From: Rivularia sp034931125
GTDB taxonomy: Bacteria; Cyanobacteriota; Cyanobacteriia; Cyanobacteriales; Nostocaceae
Assembly (NCBI RefSeq): GCF_034931125.1
Contig: NZ_JAYGHM010000036.1
Span: 15,518-79,517 of the forward strand
Direction of reading: 5' to 3'
Length of the DNA stretch: 64,000 nt
The notes below the pieces were generated by a model, which searched no databases, had not been told where the DNA came from, and saw only the letters and a list, made by a program, of their open reading frames with translations. This document shows, piece after piece, positions 8,873 to 16,831 of the stretch. Numbering within the stretch: position 1 is the stretch's first letter; each line of letters begins with the position of its first letter. Made by a program: the position numbers and the translations under genes.

Positions 8873-8904
8873 CCGTATATTTAGGGTGGCTTACCGTATA
8901 TTTA
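8873..8904. promoter_or_regulatory. Phased direct repeat upstream of PLD-like gene
   Basis: Two identical 11-mers, CCGTATATTTA at 8873-8883 and 8894-8904, start 21 bp apart (two helical turns). They lie about 80-110 bp upstream of the PLD-like start codon. The spacing suits two protein dimers or an activator on one DNA face. Confidence 0.4.
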
Positions 8905-8952
8905 CTTTTAGCTATACAAGCTGAAATACTTACTTGAATAATATATAAATAC

Positions 8953-8977
8953 AAAAAAAGCCCGCACCACCGGGCTT
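8953..8977 (-). terminator. Terminator of the displaced acnB 3' end
   Basis: Read on the reverse strand, AAGCCCG (8958-8964) and CGGGCTT (8971-8977) form a 7-bp GC-rich stem followed by seven U residues. It lies 50 bp past the stop codon of the acnB fragment and was probably the original acnB terminator. Confidence 0.8.
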
Positions 8978-9026
8978 CCCTTACACAATCCCAGGCTTCA
9001 ATCTGCGGGTATCCGTCTCAAATCAA

Positions 9027-9212
9027 CTACTTCCCAGCCCCCATAGGCATCCCTAAAATATCCTCAATTCTCGGCATTTCCTCCAACGGAATCACTCTAC
9101 CTTCATCCTCAAAACCTTGAATTTGGTCAAAGTTTAAATACTTATACAAATCATCAGTAAAAGGATGAATTTTCTTCGCCACAATATCCATACATTCTTG
9201 TACCGAAGACAG
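9027..9212 (-). pseudogene. acnB: Displaced 3'-terminal fragment of acnB
   Basis: It encodes the last 61 residues of aconitase B plus a TAG stop, in frame, ending PRIEDILGMPMGAGK. The protein differs from the intact acnB end (10102-10287) at only 6 of 61 residues, while many third codon positions differ, so the fragment came from a related but not identical acnB, or diverged under earlier selection. It begins abruptly at 9212, where a GTTGGGTTA MITE begins. With the intact end it forms direct repeats around about 0.9 kb that include an Mrr-like nuclease gene. Confidence 0.92.
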
Positions 9213-9214
9213 TT

Positions 9215-9371
9215 GTAGGTTGGGTTAGACGCACGAGAAGACTTAATATGAAACGAATAATTAATCATGCGTCGTAACCCAACATTAGATATTGTTATTA
9301 ATCCAACTATTTGATGTTGCGTTGTGCAAAAGGCACACCTAACGGTGAACGCTTCGCTCTACCCAACCTAC
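9215..9371. repeat. GTTGGGTTA palindromic MITE, copy 4 (complete, 157 bp)
   Basis: The terminal inverted repeats are GTAGGTTGGGT (9215-9225) and ACCCAACCTAC (9361-9371), a perfect 11-bp match. The inner palindrome GTTGGGTTAGACGCA / TGCGTCGTAACCCAAC is present. The right half carries an extra insert with AAGGCAC and CGGTGAACGCTTCGC relative to copy 3. It abuts the displaced acnB fragment. Confidence 0.8.
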
Positions 9372-9577
9372 TCCATTGCTTTCCATATTTTCAGCTTCTA
9401 AGAATAAGTATTTTTTCGGCTACTTTATTTTATCAACTTTATCAGAAGTTTAAGTTATTTCAAATTCAAAACAATACTTTACAGATAAAAATGGGAACTA
9501 TAAATACTAAGGCTATGCATTATCGGTCTTAATCAGAGTTAAAAACAATTATTAAGTTATAAAAACAGGATTAATTT

Positions 9578-10042
9578 ATGATTCCATTACTTGTTGGTGC
9601 GGCTATTGCAATTGGTGGTGTAATGATTGGAGTAAGCGAATATGAGAAAAAAGAGGAAGAAGCAAAACGGATACTTTCTAGTGGAATTAGTGAAGTTGAT
9701 AAAATGACTGGAAAAGAATTTGAAAAACTTTTATTACTTCTTTTTAAAAATTTAGGTTATCAAATAAGCTTAACTTCAGGAAGTCAAGATTATGGTGCTG
9801 ATTTAATTTTGTACAAAGATGGAGTGAAAACAGTAGTACAAGCAAAAAGGTATAAAAATCCTGTTAGCGTAAAAGCTGTTCAAGAAGTATCATCTTCACT
9901 CAAATACTATAAAGCTGACAAAGCAATGGTTATAACTAATAATAGGTTTACTGAAAATGCTTGTAATCTTGCACGTTCTAATTCAGTAGAATTGTGGGAT
10001 AGAAAGAAACTCATTGAATTTATGCTTCATGCAAAAAGTTAG
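9578..10042 (+). CDS. Membrane-anchored Mrr-like restriction endonuclease, paralog 2
   Basis: A 154-residue paralog of the gene at 6063. A glycine-rich membrane helix occupies about residues 2-18, a charged linker follows, and the Mrr catalytic domain covers about 38-150. Catalytic residues D75 (DYGADLIL) and Q88-x-K90 (VVQAKRYK) are kept. The end of the domain (NNRFTENACNLARSNSVELWDRKKLI) aligns well with paralog 1. The helix differs between paralogs while the nuclease core is similar, so the anchor function seems more important than its sequence. It lies between the two copies of the acnB 3' end, converging on acnB, which marks it as the cargo of an acquired segment. Confidence 0.83.
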   Translation: MIPLLVGAAIAIGGVMIGVSEYEKKEEEAKRILSSGISEVDKMTGKEFEKLLLLLFKNLGYQISLTSGSQDYGADLILYKDGVKTVVQAKRYKNPVSVKAVQEVSSSLKYYKADKAMVITNNRFTENACNLARSNSVELWDRKKLIEFMLHAKS

Positions 10043-10075
10043 ATAATTTATAACGCTAATATAGAATCTTTAAAA

Positions 10076-10092
10076 GGTGGGCATTGCCCACC
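10076..10092 (-). terminator. Hairpin terminator of current acnB end
   Basis: GGTGGGC (10076-10082) pairs perfectly with GCCCACC (10086-10092) around a 3-nt loop. On the reverse strand it is followed by TTTTAAAG. It lies 9 bp beyond the acnB stop codon and could also end the convergent nuclease transcript. Confidence 0.7.
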
Positions 10093-10101
10093 CCAAACTA
10101 A

Positions 10102-12765
10102 CTACTTCCCAGCCCCACTCGGCATCCCCAAAATATCCTCAATCCTCGGCATATCTTCCAACGCAATCACCCTACCTTCATCCTCAAAACCTTGAATTTG
10201 GTCAAAATTCAAATACTTATACAAATCATCAGCAAAAGGATGAATCTTCTTCGCCACAATATCCATATATTCCTGTACAGAAGGCAGCTTTCCTAACAAT
10301 CCACAAACTGCTGCTAATTCAGCGGAGCCAAGGTAAACTTGTGCGCCTTTACCCATACGATTATTAAAGTTTCTCGTAGATGTAGAAAACACAGTTGCGC
10401 CATCTTCTACTCTTGCTTGGTTGCCCATACATAAGCTACAACCTGGCATTTCTGTTCGTGCATTTGCTTCTTCAAATACTTTGTAAATGCCTTCTTCTTT
10501 CAATTGCTTTTCATCCATCCGGGTAGGCGGACAAATCCACAATTGAGTAGTAACTTTTCCAGCATTTTCTAACACTTTAGAAGCTGCTCTATAGTGTCCA
10601 ATATTGGTCATGCAGGAACCGATGAACACTTCATCAACTTTGTTACCGACTACTTCCGATAGTAATTTTACGTTATCGGGGTCATTCGGTGCGGCTACTA
10701 TTGGTTCTTTGATTTCGTTTAAGTCAATTTCGATGACTTCTGCATATTCGGCATTTTCATCACCTGACATTAATACCGGATTTGCCAGCCATTCTTCCAT
10801 TTTAGCGACGCGACGCATGATGGTACGAGCATCTTTGTAACCACGCGCTGCCATGTTCTTTAATAAAGCGACGTTAGAACGCAGATATTCCGCAACTGTT
10901 GCTTCGCTTAATTTAATGGTACAGCCAGCACAAGAACGTTCGGCGCTAGCATCTGTTAATTCAAACGCTTGCTCGACTTTCAAATCTGGCAAGCCTTCTA
11001 TTTCCATGATTCTTCCAGCGAAGACGTTTTTCTTGTTCTGCTTTTCTACCGTTAACAAACCTTTTTGAATTGCGACGTAAGGTATAGCGTTAACAACGTC
11101 TCGTAAGGTAACACCGGGTTGCAATTCACCTTTAAATCTTACTAACACCGATTCCGGCATATCTAAAGGCATTACACCCAAAGCTGCCGCAAATGCAACT
11201 AACCCAGAACCTGCGGGGAAGGATATTCCCAAGGGGAAACGAGTATGGGAATCACCACCAGTTCCTACGGTATCCGGTAACAGCATCCGGTTTAACCACG
11301 AGTGAATAATACCATCACCGGGACGTAAAGCCACACCGCCGCGCTGTGCGAAAAAGTCGGGTAGTTCTTTGTGAGTTTCTACGTCAACGGGTTTGGGATA
11401 AGCTGCGGTATGACAGAAGCTTTGCATTACCAAGTCAGCGGAGAAACCCAGACAAGCAAGTTCTTTTAATTCGTCGCGAGTCATCGGCCCGGTGGTATCC
11501 TGAGAACCAACGGTAGTCATGAGCGGCTCGCAAGACATACCGGGGAGTACTCCAGGTAATCCGCAGGCTTTCCCGACCATTTTCTGCGCTAATGTAAAGC
11601 CTTTTCCGCTATCTTCGGGGGCTTGGGGACGAATAAATAATGTACTAGGTTCTAAATTTAATGCTGCGCGGATTTTATCGGTAAGCGCACGTCCGATAAG
11701 TAACGGAATTCTGCCACCAGCGCGGACTTCATCAAAAATTGTTTCGGGTTTGAGTGTGAAAGTGGAAATAACTTCGCCGTTTTCGTTGGTAATTTCACCT
11801 TTATAGGGATGAATCGTAATTACCATACCCGTTTCCATCTTGCTGACATCGCACTCGATGGGTAAAGCACCTGCATCTTCGGCAGTGTTGAAGAATATCG
11901 GCGCGATACTGCTGCCTAAAATATATCCTCCCGCACGCTTGTTGGGTACGTAAGGAATATCTGTTCCCAAATGCCACAATACTGAATTAATCGCCGATTT
12001 ACGAGAAGAGCCAGTTCCTACCACATCCCCAACATATGCCACGGGATGCCCTTTTTCTTTTAATTTTGCAATAGTTGCCAACCCTTGAGGCATGGAACTT
12101 TCCAACATTGCCAAAGCGTGAAGGGGAATATCCGGGCGCGTAGTAGCATGGGTTGCAGGAGATAAGTCGTCTGTGTTGGTTTCACCGGGAACTTTAAAAA
12201 CCGTAACGGTGATTGATTCAGGTACTTCCGAACGAATTGTAAACCATTCCGCTTCTGCCCAGGAATCAACTACCCTTTTAGCATAAGGATTAGTTTCAGC
12301 CAATTCTAAAACATCGTGGAAGGCATCGTAAACCAACAGCGTTTTACTTAGAGCAGCAGCAGCAGATGCTGCAATGGGTTCCTTACCTTCACCACCCATC
12401 ACCAAAGGTGTTTCGGAAGAATTCGATAACGATGTAGTCGCAGTTTGTAACAATTCAATCAAAGACTGAACGTTGTAACCGCCGATCATCGTACCCAGTA
12501 ACTGTACTGCTTCGATAGGTGAAATTAAAGGACAATCAATTTCTTTTTTAGCAACCGCAGTCAGGAATCCAGCCTTTACATAAGCTGCCGGATCGACTCC
12601 AGGGGAAACTCGATCTCGTAATAAATGCAGTAAAAATTCTGCTTCACCTTGCGGTGGATTTTTCAGTAATTCACACAGTTCGGATGTTTGTTTTGCATCT
12701 AATGGTAAGGGAGGAATCCCTAATGCAGTTCTTTCTTGAGCGCGATCGCGATATGATTCAAGCAT
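10102..12765 (-). CDS. acnB: Aconitate hydratase B
   Basis: An 887-residue bifunctional aconitase/2-methylisocitrate dehydratase of the TCA cycle, acting in the cytoplasm on citrate/isocitrate. The N-terminus (LESYRDRAQERTALGIPPLPLDA) and the HEAT-like region followed by the swivelling domain match AcnB rather than AcnA. The 4Fe-4S cysteines are C718 (GSCMTNIG) and C776/C779 (CSLCMG). Length is normal for the family (about 860-890). The 3' end is shared with a displaced copy at 9027-9212, implying that the present C-terminal codons may have been replaced by an incoming segment. A 484-bp AT-rich spacer precedes the gene. Confidence 0.98.
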   Translation of the reverse strand: MLESYRDRAQERTALGIPPLPLDAKQTSELCELLKNPPQGEAEFLLHLLRDRVSPGVDPAAYVKAGFLTAVAKKEIDCPLISPIEAVQLLGTMIGGYNVQSLIELLQTATTSLSNSSETPLVMGGEGKEPIAASAAAALSKTLLVYDAFHDVLELAETNPYAKRVVDSWAEAEWFTIRSEVPESITVTVFKVPGETNTDDLSPATHATTRPDIPLHALAMLESSMPQGLATIAKLKEKGHPVAYVGDVVGTGSSRKSAINSVLWHLGTDIPYVPNKRAGGYILGSSIAPIFFNTAEDAGALPIECDVSKMETGMVITIHPYKGEITNENGEVISTFTLKPETIFDEVRAGGRIPLLIGRALTDKIRAALNLEPSTLFIRPQAPEDSGKGFTLAQKMVGKACGLPGVLPGMSCEPLMTTVGSQDTTGPMTRDELKELACLGFSADLVMQSFCHTAAYPKPVDVETHKELPDFFAQRGGVALRPGDGIIHSWLNRMLLPDTVGTGGDSHTRFPLGISFPAGSGLVAFAAALGVMPLDMPESVLVRFKGELQPGVTLRDVVNAIPYVAIQKGLLTVEKQNKKNVFAGRIMEIEGLPDLKVEQAFELTDASAERSCAGCTIKLSEATVAEYLRSNVALLKNMAARGYKDARTIMRRVAKMEEWLANPVLMSGDENAEYAEVIEIDLNEIKEPIVAAPNDPDNVKLLSEVVGNKVDEVFIGSCMTNIGHYRAASKVLENAGKVTTQLWICPPTRMDEKQLKEEGIYKVFEEANARTEMPGCSLCMGNQARVEDGATVFSTSTRNFNNRMGKGAQVYLGSAELAAVCGLLGKLPSVQEYMDIVAKKIHPFADDLYKYLNFDQIQGFEDEGRVIALEDMPRIEDILGMPSGAGK

Positions 12766-13249
12766 TTTAATCTCCTATAGATACAACTGCAAATTTATAG
12801 TTTGATATTTATTCTCTACTTTTTTAGATTAACTTTTCTTAAAGTCTCTTCGATTCTCCTACAGATAGAATTACTAGCAATTGTTACGCTTTTTCTGTTT
12901 TACACTATACAAAATATCCAGTTTAAAAAAATAGAAAATAGTTTTTGAACGGTAGTTGAAATTATTAATTACAAGCATTGTTCGCTTCATAAATCTCAAT
13001 AATACTAATGTGTAAATAGTTACTTCAGTTTTTAAAAAATAAGATTAATTTAAATAATTTTGACAATTACCATTCCAAGCTGAGTTCTAAAAGCATTTTG
13101 TAATTCTTATTATTATCACAATAAGCCAAGGTTGGGTAATTTATCTAATTGAAAATAATTCTTATATATTGCTTTTCAGTTGAAGTTTCGGCTTATTAAT
13201 ATAAAATAAAATATTGATTATTATACTGCCACACTACTATATATTGTAA
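12766..13249. other. Divergent AT-rich intergenic region
   Basis: 484 bp between the acnB and ferredoxin starts, very AT-rich. It must hold both promoters. I could not pick a secure sigma or regulator site, and no repeat or RNA gene is visible. Confidence 0.4.
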
Positions 13250-13570
13250 ATGACTACAACTTATACCGTTGAATTCATCCATCAAGGTAAAACGCATACT
13301 TTACAGGTACCCGAAGACAGAACAATTCTATCTGTTGCTGAGGAGGCAGGTTTAGAGTTACCTTCTTCATGTAATGCTGGTGTTTGTACCACCTGTGCCG
13401 GTAAAATCGTTAATGGTGGTAGCGTAGACCAAAGCGAGGGTATGGGAGTTAGTCCGGAACTACAAAATCAAGGTTTCGTATTACTTTGCGTTGCTTATCC
13501 TCGTTCAGATTTGAAAATTGAAACCGAGCAGGAAGATATTGTTTATCAAAATCAGTTTGGTAAGGAATAG
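13250..13570 (+). CDS. Plant-type [2Fe-2S] ferredoxin
   Basis: A 106-residue soluble electron carrier. The cluster ligands are C41, C46 and C49 in SCNAGVCTTCAGKI plus a fourth Cys in FVLLCVAYP, the C-x4-C-x2-C...C pattern. It is slightly longer than photosynthetic PetF (about 98) because of the C-terminal extension DIVYQNQFGKE, and the SCNAGVC loop differs from the SCRAGAC of PetF. That fits one of the alternative ferredoxins of cyanobacteria rather than the main photosystem I acceptor. Its redox partner is unknown. A strong inverted repeat follows at 13586-13622. Confidence 0.93.
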   Translation: MTTTYTVEFIHQGKTHTLQVPEDRTILSVAEEAGLELPSSCNAGVCTTCAGKIVNGGSVDQSEGMGVSPELQNQGFVLLCVAYPRSDLKIETEQEDIVYQNQFGKE

Positions 13571-13585
13571 TAGATAATTTTGGCT

Positions 13586-13622
13586 TAACGATCAACTACT
13601 ATTTAATAATAGTTGATCGTTA
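13586..13622 (+). terminator. Long perfect hairpin after ferredoxin gene
   Basis: TAACGATCAACTA (13586-13598) pairs with TAGTTGATCGTTA (13610-13622), a perfect 13-bp stem with an 11-nt loop, 15 bp after the stop. No T-run follows, so it may be an RNA-stabilising or processing hairpin rather than an intrinsic terminator. Confidence 0.5.
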
Positions 13623-13678
13623 GCTGTAAAATAGGAGATAGAGAAATTATAACTGGCAATTAAATTTACAATAAGTCA

Positions 13679-13849
13679 ATGATTACTCATTTCATTAGTA
13701 CAGAAATTAATTTAGCAGAAAATACCGCACAGTTGCAGAAGTCTGTAGAAGCTGAATTACATAAATATGGTAAACCTTTACGTTGGGCTATTACTGCTGT
13801 GGATTCTGAGAAAGGAAAAGTTATTCTAGAAGCAGTAGTGACTAAATAA
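13679..13849 (+). CDS. 56-residue small protein, unknown function
   Basis: An ATG-initiated ORF of 56 residues starting MITHFISTEINLAENTA. It has an amphipathic helix (ENTAQLQKSVEAELHKYGK), then strands (LRWAITAVD, GKVILEAVVTK), giving a compact alpha-beta layout. Composition is protein-like, with no Cys. It lies 108 bp after the ferredoxin gene on the same strand and may be cotranscribed despite the intervening hairpin. I recognise no domain. The regular secondary-structure pattern argues that it is real. Confidence 0.6.
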   Translation: MITHFISTEINLAENTAQLQKSVEAELHKYGKPLRWAITAVDSEKGKVILEAVVTK

Positions 13850-13960
13850 AAAAAATTAAGTCAAAGATATAAAATATTTATTTTTAATTCTGAATAAGTA
13901 TATTTGATATTGCGTATAAAAATTTATTATTACATCTTCTATATAGTTTGGGAGCGAGAA

Positions 13961-14554
13961 ATGGCTTATAGTGACTTGACATTAACTAAATTTAAAAACA
14001 ATTTTGATATTCATATAGAGGAAAAAGCCGATTTATTTGCTGAAGTTGAACCTTTAGAAGCCAGCGATAAACTAAAAAGTGATTTAAAAGAAACTACTGA
14101 ACTCGCTTTAGCAATTAATACTGAAAAGGCACGCTCAGAAATGATTATTCTACCTATTTTATTAGAAATTCGACGTAGAAGTAATTATCAAATAAGTTTA
14201 TTTTCTGGTACAAATTTTGATGTAGATATAGAAAAGGGTTTAAATGGTTATTGCGATTTTATTATTAGTCGTTCTAAGGAGCAGCTACTTATTAACGCAC
14301 CTGTAATAATTATTATTGAAGCTAAAAACGAAAATATTAAAAATGGATTGGGGCAATGCGCGGGAGCAATGTTAGCAGCACAAATATTTAATCAACAAGA
14401 AAAGTCTGAAATTAAAACCGTTTATGGAGCAGTTACCACAGGAGATATTTGGAAGTTTATGAAATTGCAAGGAAACAATTTGTTTATTGATTTAAACAAT
14501 TATTATATTAAAGAACTTGCGAATATATTAGGAATATTATATCAGGGCGTTTAA
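13961..14554 (+). CDS. PD-(D/E)XK nuclease-like protein
   Basis: 197 residues from the ATG at 13961, chosen because GGGAGCGAGAA sits directly upstream. An in-frame TTG at 13904 would only add 19 AT-rich-encoded residues. The core pattern fits a restriction-endonuclease-like fold: E in KARSEMIILPILLEIRR, D in GYCDFIISRS, and the E-x-K motif in VIIIIEAKNENI, followed by the helix GLGQCAGAMLAAQIF. Cyanobacteria have many orphan proteins of this type, and their nuclease activity is mostly untested. The next gene starts 29 bp downstream after a TGCTCAC tandem repeat. Confidence 0.7.
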   Translation: MAYSDLTLTKFKNNFDIHIEEKADLFAEVEPLEASDKLKSDLKETTELALAINTEKARSEMIILPILLEIRRRSNYQISLFSGTNFDVDIEKGLNGYCDFIISRSKEQLLINAPVIIIIEAKNENIKNGLGQCAGAMLAAQIFNQQEKSEIKTVYGAVTTGDIWKFMKLQGNNLFIDLNNYYIKELANILGILYQGV

Positions 14555-14555
14555 C

Positions 14556-14579
14556 TGCTCACTGCTCACTGCTCACTGA
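14556..14579 (+). repeat. Heptanucleotide tandem repeat (STRR), TGCTCAC unit
   Basis: Just over three units of the 7-mer CTCACTG/TGCTCAC lie between the stop of the nuclease-like gene and the start of the DUF3326 gene. This is the STRR type known from heterocystous cyanobacteria. Confidence 0.75.
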
Positions 14580-14583
14580 ATAA

Positions 14584-15642
14584 ATGCGTCCATATACCGC
14601 TATTTTAATTATTCCAACTGGTGTTGGAGCAAGCATCGGAGGTTATGCAGGTGATGCATTACCCGTCGCAAAATCTATGGCTGAAGTTTGTGATGTTTTG
14701 ATAACTCATCCTAACGTCCTCAATGGTGCAATTTTGTACTGGAATCTACCCAACGCTTTGTATGTTGAAGGTTACGGAATTGATAAATTTGCTGAAGGGA
14801 ATTGGGGTTTACAGCCGGTACATCAAAATAAAATTGGTTTGATTTTTGACCGAGGAATTGAGCCAGATTTACGTTTAAGAAACCTTCAAGCAGCAGACGC
14901 AGCTAGAGCAACGCTGGGATTAAATTTAACAGATTATGTAATTACCGATGCCCCGCTAAATGTTGAATTACGCTCTGCGGCATCTGGTGCAAGTTGGGGT
15001 ACCATAGGAAATCCAGATAGCTTATTAAGGGCTGCGGAAGTATTGATAAATAAAGCAGGTGCGAGCGCGATCGCAGTTGTGGCACGTTTTCCCGATGACA
15101 TTGATGAAGAAGCAGAGCAAAACTACCGTCAAGGTAAAGGAGTAGACCCAATAGCTGGTGCGGAAGCGGTAATCAGCCATTTGATAGTGCGAGAATTTCA
15201 GATTCCTTGCGCTCATTCTCCAACATTTTCCCCACCACCCTTAGATGCAAATTTATCACCGCGTTCTGCGGCGGAAGAATTGGGTTATACTTTTCTACCA
15301 AGTGTACTTGTGGGTTTGAGTCGCGCACCCCAGTTTGTGAACAGGGAATCTAACCAATTTCCTAACAATAGCGATATATGGGTCGATCAACTTGATGCAG
15401 TAATTGTACCGGCAAATGCTTGTGGTAGCAGCGCTTTACTAAGTTTAAGTCAAAGCAAATGTCAGATAATTACCGTGGAGGAAAACCAAACTCAGATGCG
15501 AGTTCCTCCTCAATCCTTGGGAATCAAAACAATATCGGCAAGTTCTTATTTAGAAGCGATCGGAATATTAGCAGCTCACAAAGCAGGTATTAATCCATCT
15601 GCTTTAAGTTCTACAATATTACCTTTACAGCCGTTAGTTTAG
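14584..15642 (+). CDS. DUF3326 family protein
   Basis: 352 residues with the family's characteristic N-terminus (ILIIPTGVGASIGGYAGDALP) and later block LSPRSAAEELGYTFLPSVLVGLSRAPQFV. No signal peptide or membrane helix is present, so it is probably cytoplasmic. The family is widespread in cyanobacteria and in plant lineages and has no established function. The Gly-rich first strand and the IVPANACGSSALLSL segment suggest a Rossmann-like nucleotide- or substrate-binding fold, which is inference. It may be cotranscribed with the CPBP protease gene 62 bp downstream. Confidence 0.88.
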   Translation: MRPYTAILIIPTGVGASIGGYAGDALPVAKSMAEVCDVLITHPNVLNGAILYWNLPNALYVEGYGIDKFAEGNWGLQPVHQNKIGLIFDRGIEPDLRLRNLQAADAARATLGLNLTDYVITDAPLNVELRSAASGASWGTIGNPDSLLRAAEVLINKAGASAIAVVARFPDDIDEEAEQNYRQGKGVDPIAGAEAVISHLIVREFQIPCAHSPTFSPPPLDANLSPRSAAEELGYTFLPSVLVGLSRAPQFVNRESNQFPNNSDIWVDQLDAVIVPANACGSSALLSLSQSKCQIITVEENQTQMRVPPQSLGIKTISASSYLEAIGILAAHKAGINPSALSSTILPLQPLV

Positions 15643-15704
15643 ATGTTAATTGTGAAACAGTGCTTAGACATAGGACCAATCCAAAATCTAAAATCCAAAA
15701 TTGA

Positions 15705-16292
15705 ATGACTCACCAGCAAAAGAACGAGCCAGAAATTCCATACCTGACACGTACCCAAGTGCTGATGGCAATGGGAGTGACAGCGATTATTTTATGGATT
15801 ATTGCCAAACTATGCCTGCAATTTGGCAATTTTTCCTTAATGCCTTGGCGTTGGCATCGAAATGAATTGTTAATAGGAACTGTATTAGGTTTAACTATTA
15901 CCGGCTTAAGTAGTCTAGCTTATCGCTTTTTTCCTATTTACCGTCAAAGCGCCAACTATTATTTACAAATCGTACTCAAACCTTTAGCATTACCCGATTT
16001 GATTTGGCTGGGTCTGTTACCTGGATTGAGTGAAGAATTATTGTTCCGGGGAGTGATGTTACCGGCTTTAGGCTTCGATCACTTCGCCGTAATTGTATCA
16101 AGTATTTGCTTTGGTGTTTTACATCTGAGCGGTTCAGGGCAATGGGCTTATGTGATTTGGGCGACTATTGTGGGAGTAATTTTGGGTTACAGCGCTCTTT
16201 TAACTGGTAATTTATTAGTTCCGATAGTTGCTCATGTTGTCACTAATTTGGTTTCTAGCTACTTTTGGAAAATACAGCAGTCTAATTCATAA
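15705..16292 (+). CDS. CPBP-family intramembrane glutamic endopeptidase
   Basis: A 195-residue membrane protein with about five or six helices. The Abi/CAAX-protease motifs are complete: E110-E111-x3-R115 (SEELLFRG), H140 (FGVLHLSG) and H177 with N181 (VAHVVTNL). These form the intramembrane catalytic centre. Bacterial members are linked to protein maturation, bacteriocin immunity or unknown housekeeping roles. Here it follows the DUF3326 gene with a short AAAATC-type STRR in the 62-bp spacer, so a shared transcript is likely. The substrate is unknown. Confidence 0.9.
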   Translation: MTHQQKNEPEIPYLTRTQVLMAMGVTAIILWIIAKLCLQFGNFSLMPWRWHRNELLIGTVLGLTITGLSSLAYRFFPIYRQSANYYLQIVLKPLALPDLIWLGLLPGLSEELLFRGVMLPALGFDHFAVIVSSICFGVLHLSGSGQWAYVIWATIVGVILGYSALLTGNLLVPIVAHVVTNLVSSYFWKIQQSNS

Positions 16293-16831
16293 TTTTGGAT
16301 TTTAGATTACTCTACGAGAAGACGCTTGCGCGTCAATAGATTTTGGATTAAATCGCTACTCCGACTTTAGTGACGAAAACAATCAAAATTTCTTTATTAA
16401 AAGTTTTCTTTTTCTTACTTAAAGACAGATTAAAAAAATTAAAAGGTACATCACCGCTTTGTAGGGTATGTGAGTAGGGTGTTGATTTTAAGGGAAATTA
16501 AGCATTATTTTGTCATACAGCTTCCATGACAGCCTTGGTTGTTCCTTGTTCCCAGCCGGAGGCTGGGAACGAGAATACCTAAAATAGCGCGGGAAAAAGA
16601 TAGCCCCGTCTTTTTAAAGCGGGGTGGAATTATACCCTTCCCTACGGGACACCTTGCGGTGAACGGGAACACCTCCGGTGAACGTAATTTGTAATTCATA
16701 GGGTATTTGAGAGGTCGTTTTTTCGCGTCTAACTCACGTTAAAATCATCTAAAACCGCTACCTCAAACTTAATTCCGCCTATCTACTGATAAACGGAATT
16801 AATACTTTTATTTGAACTCCGAATAAAATAC
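16293..16831. other. Intergenic region with nested palindromes
   Basis: A 539-bp convergent spacer between the CPBP and bcsA genes. It holds several short dispersed palindromes: GACGCTTGCGCGTC near 16321, GTTCCCAGCC-GGA-GGCTGGGAAC (16548-16570), CCCCG...CGGGG (16604-16624) and GGTGAACGGGAAC/CGGTGAACG near 16662-16685. These are repeat debris typical of Nostocales, not a gene. Confidence 0.55.
16548..16570. repeat. Perfect palindrome in bcsA downstream region
   Basis: GTTCCCAGCC and GGCTGGGAAC flank GGA, a perfect 10-bp stem with a 3-nt loop. It could act as a bidirectional transcription block between the convergent genes. No T-run is adjacent. Confidence 0.6.

Noticed and set aside
9311..9532. 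73-codon forward ORF upstream of the second Mrr-like gene
   Set aside because: It begins in the MITE and runs through sequence related to the non-coding DNA upstream of the first Mrr-like gene.
16505..16699. 64-codon reverse ORF between CPBP and bcsA genes
   Set aside because: It is built from several palindromic repeats and has no protein-like pattern.
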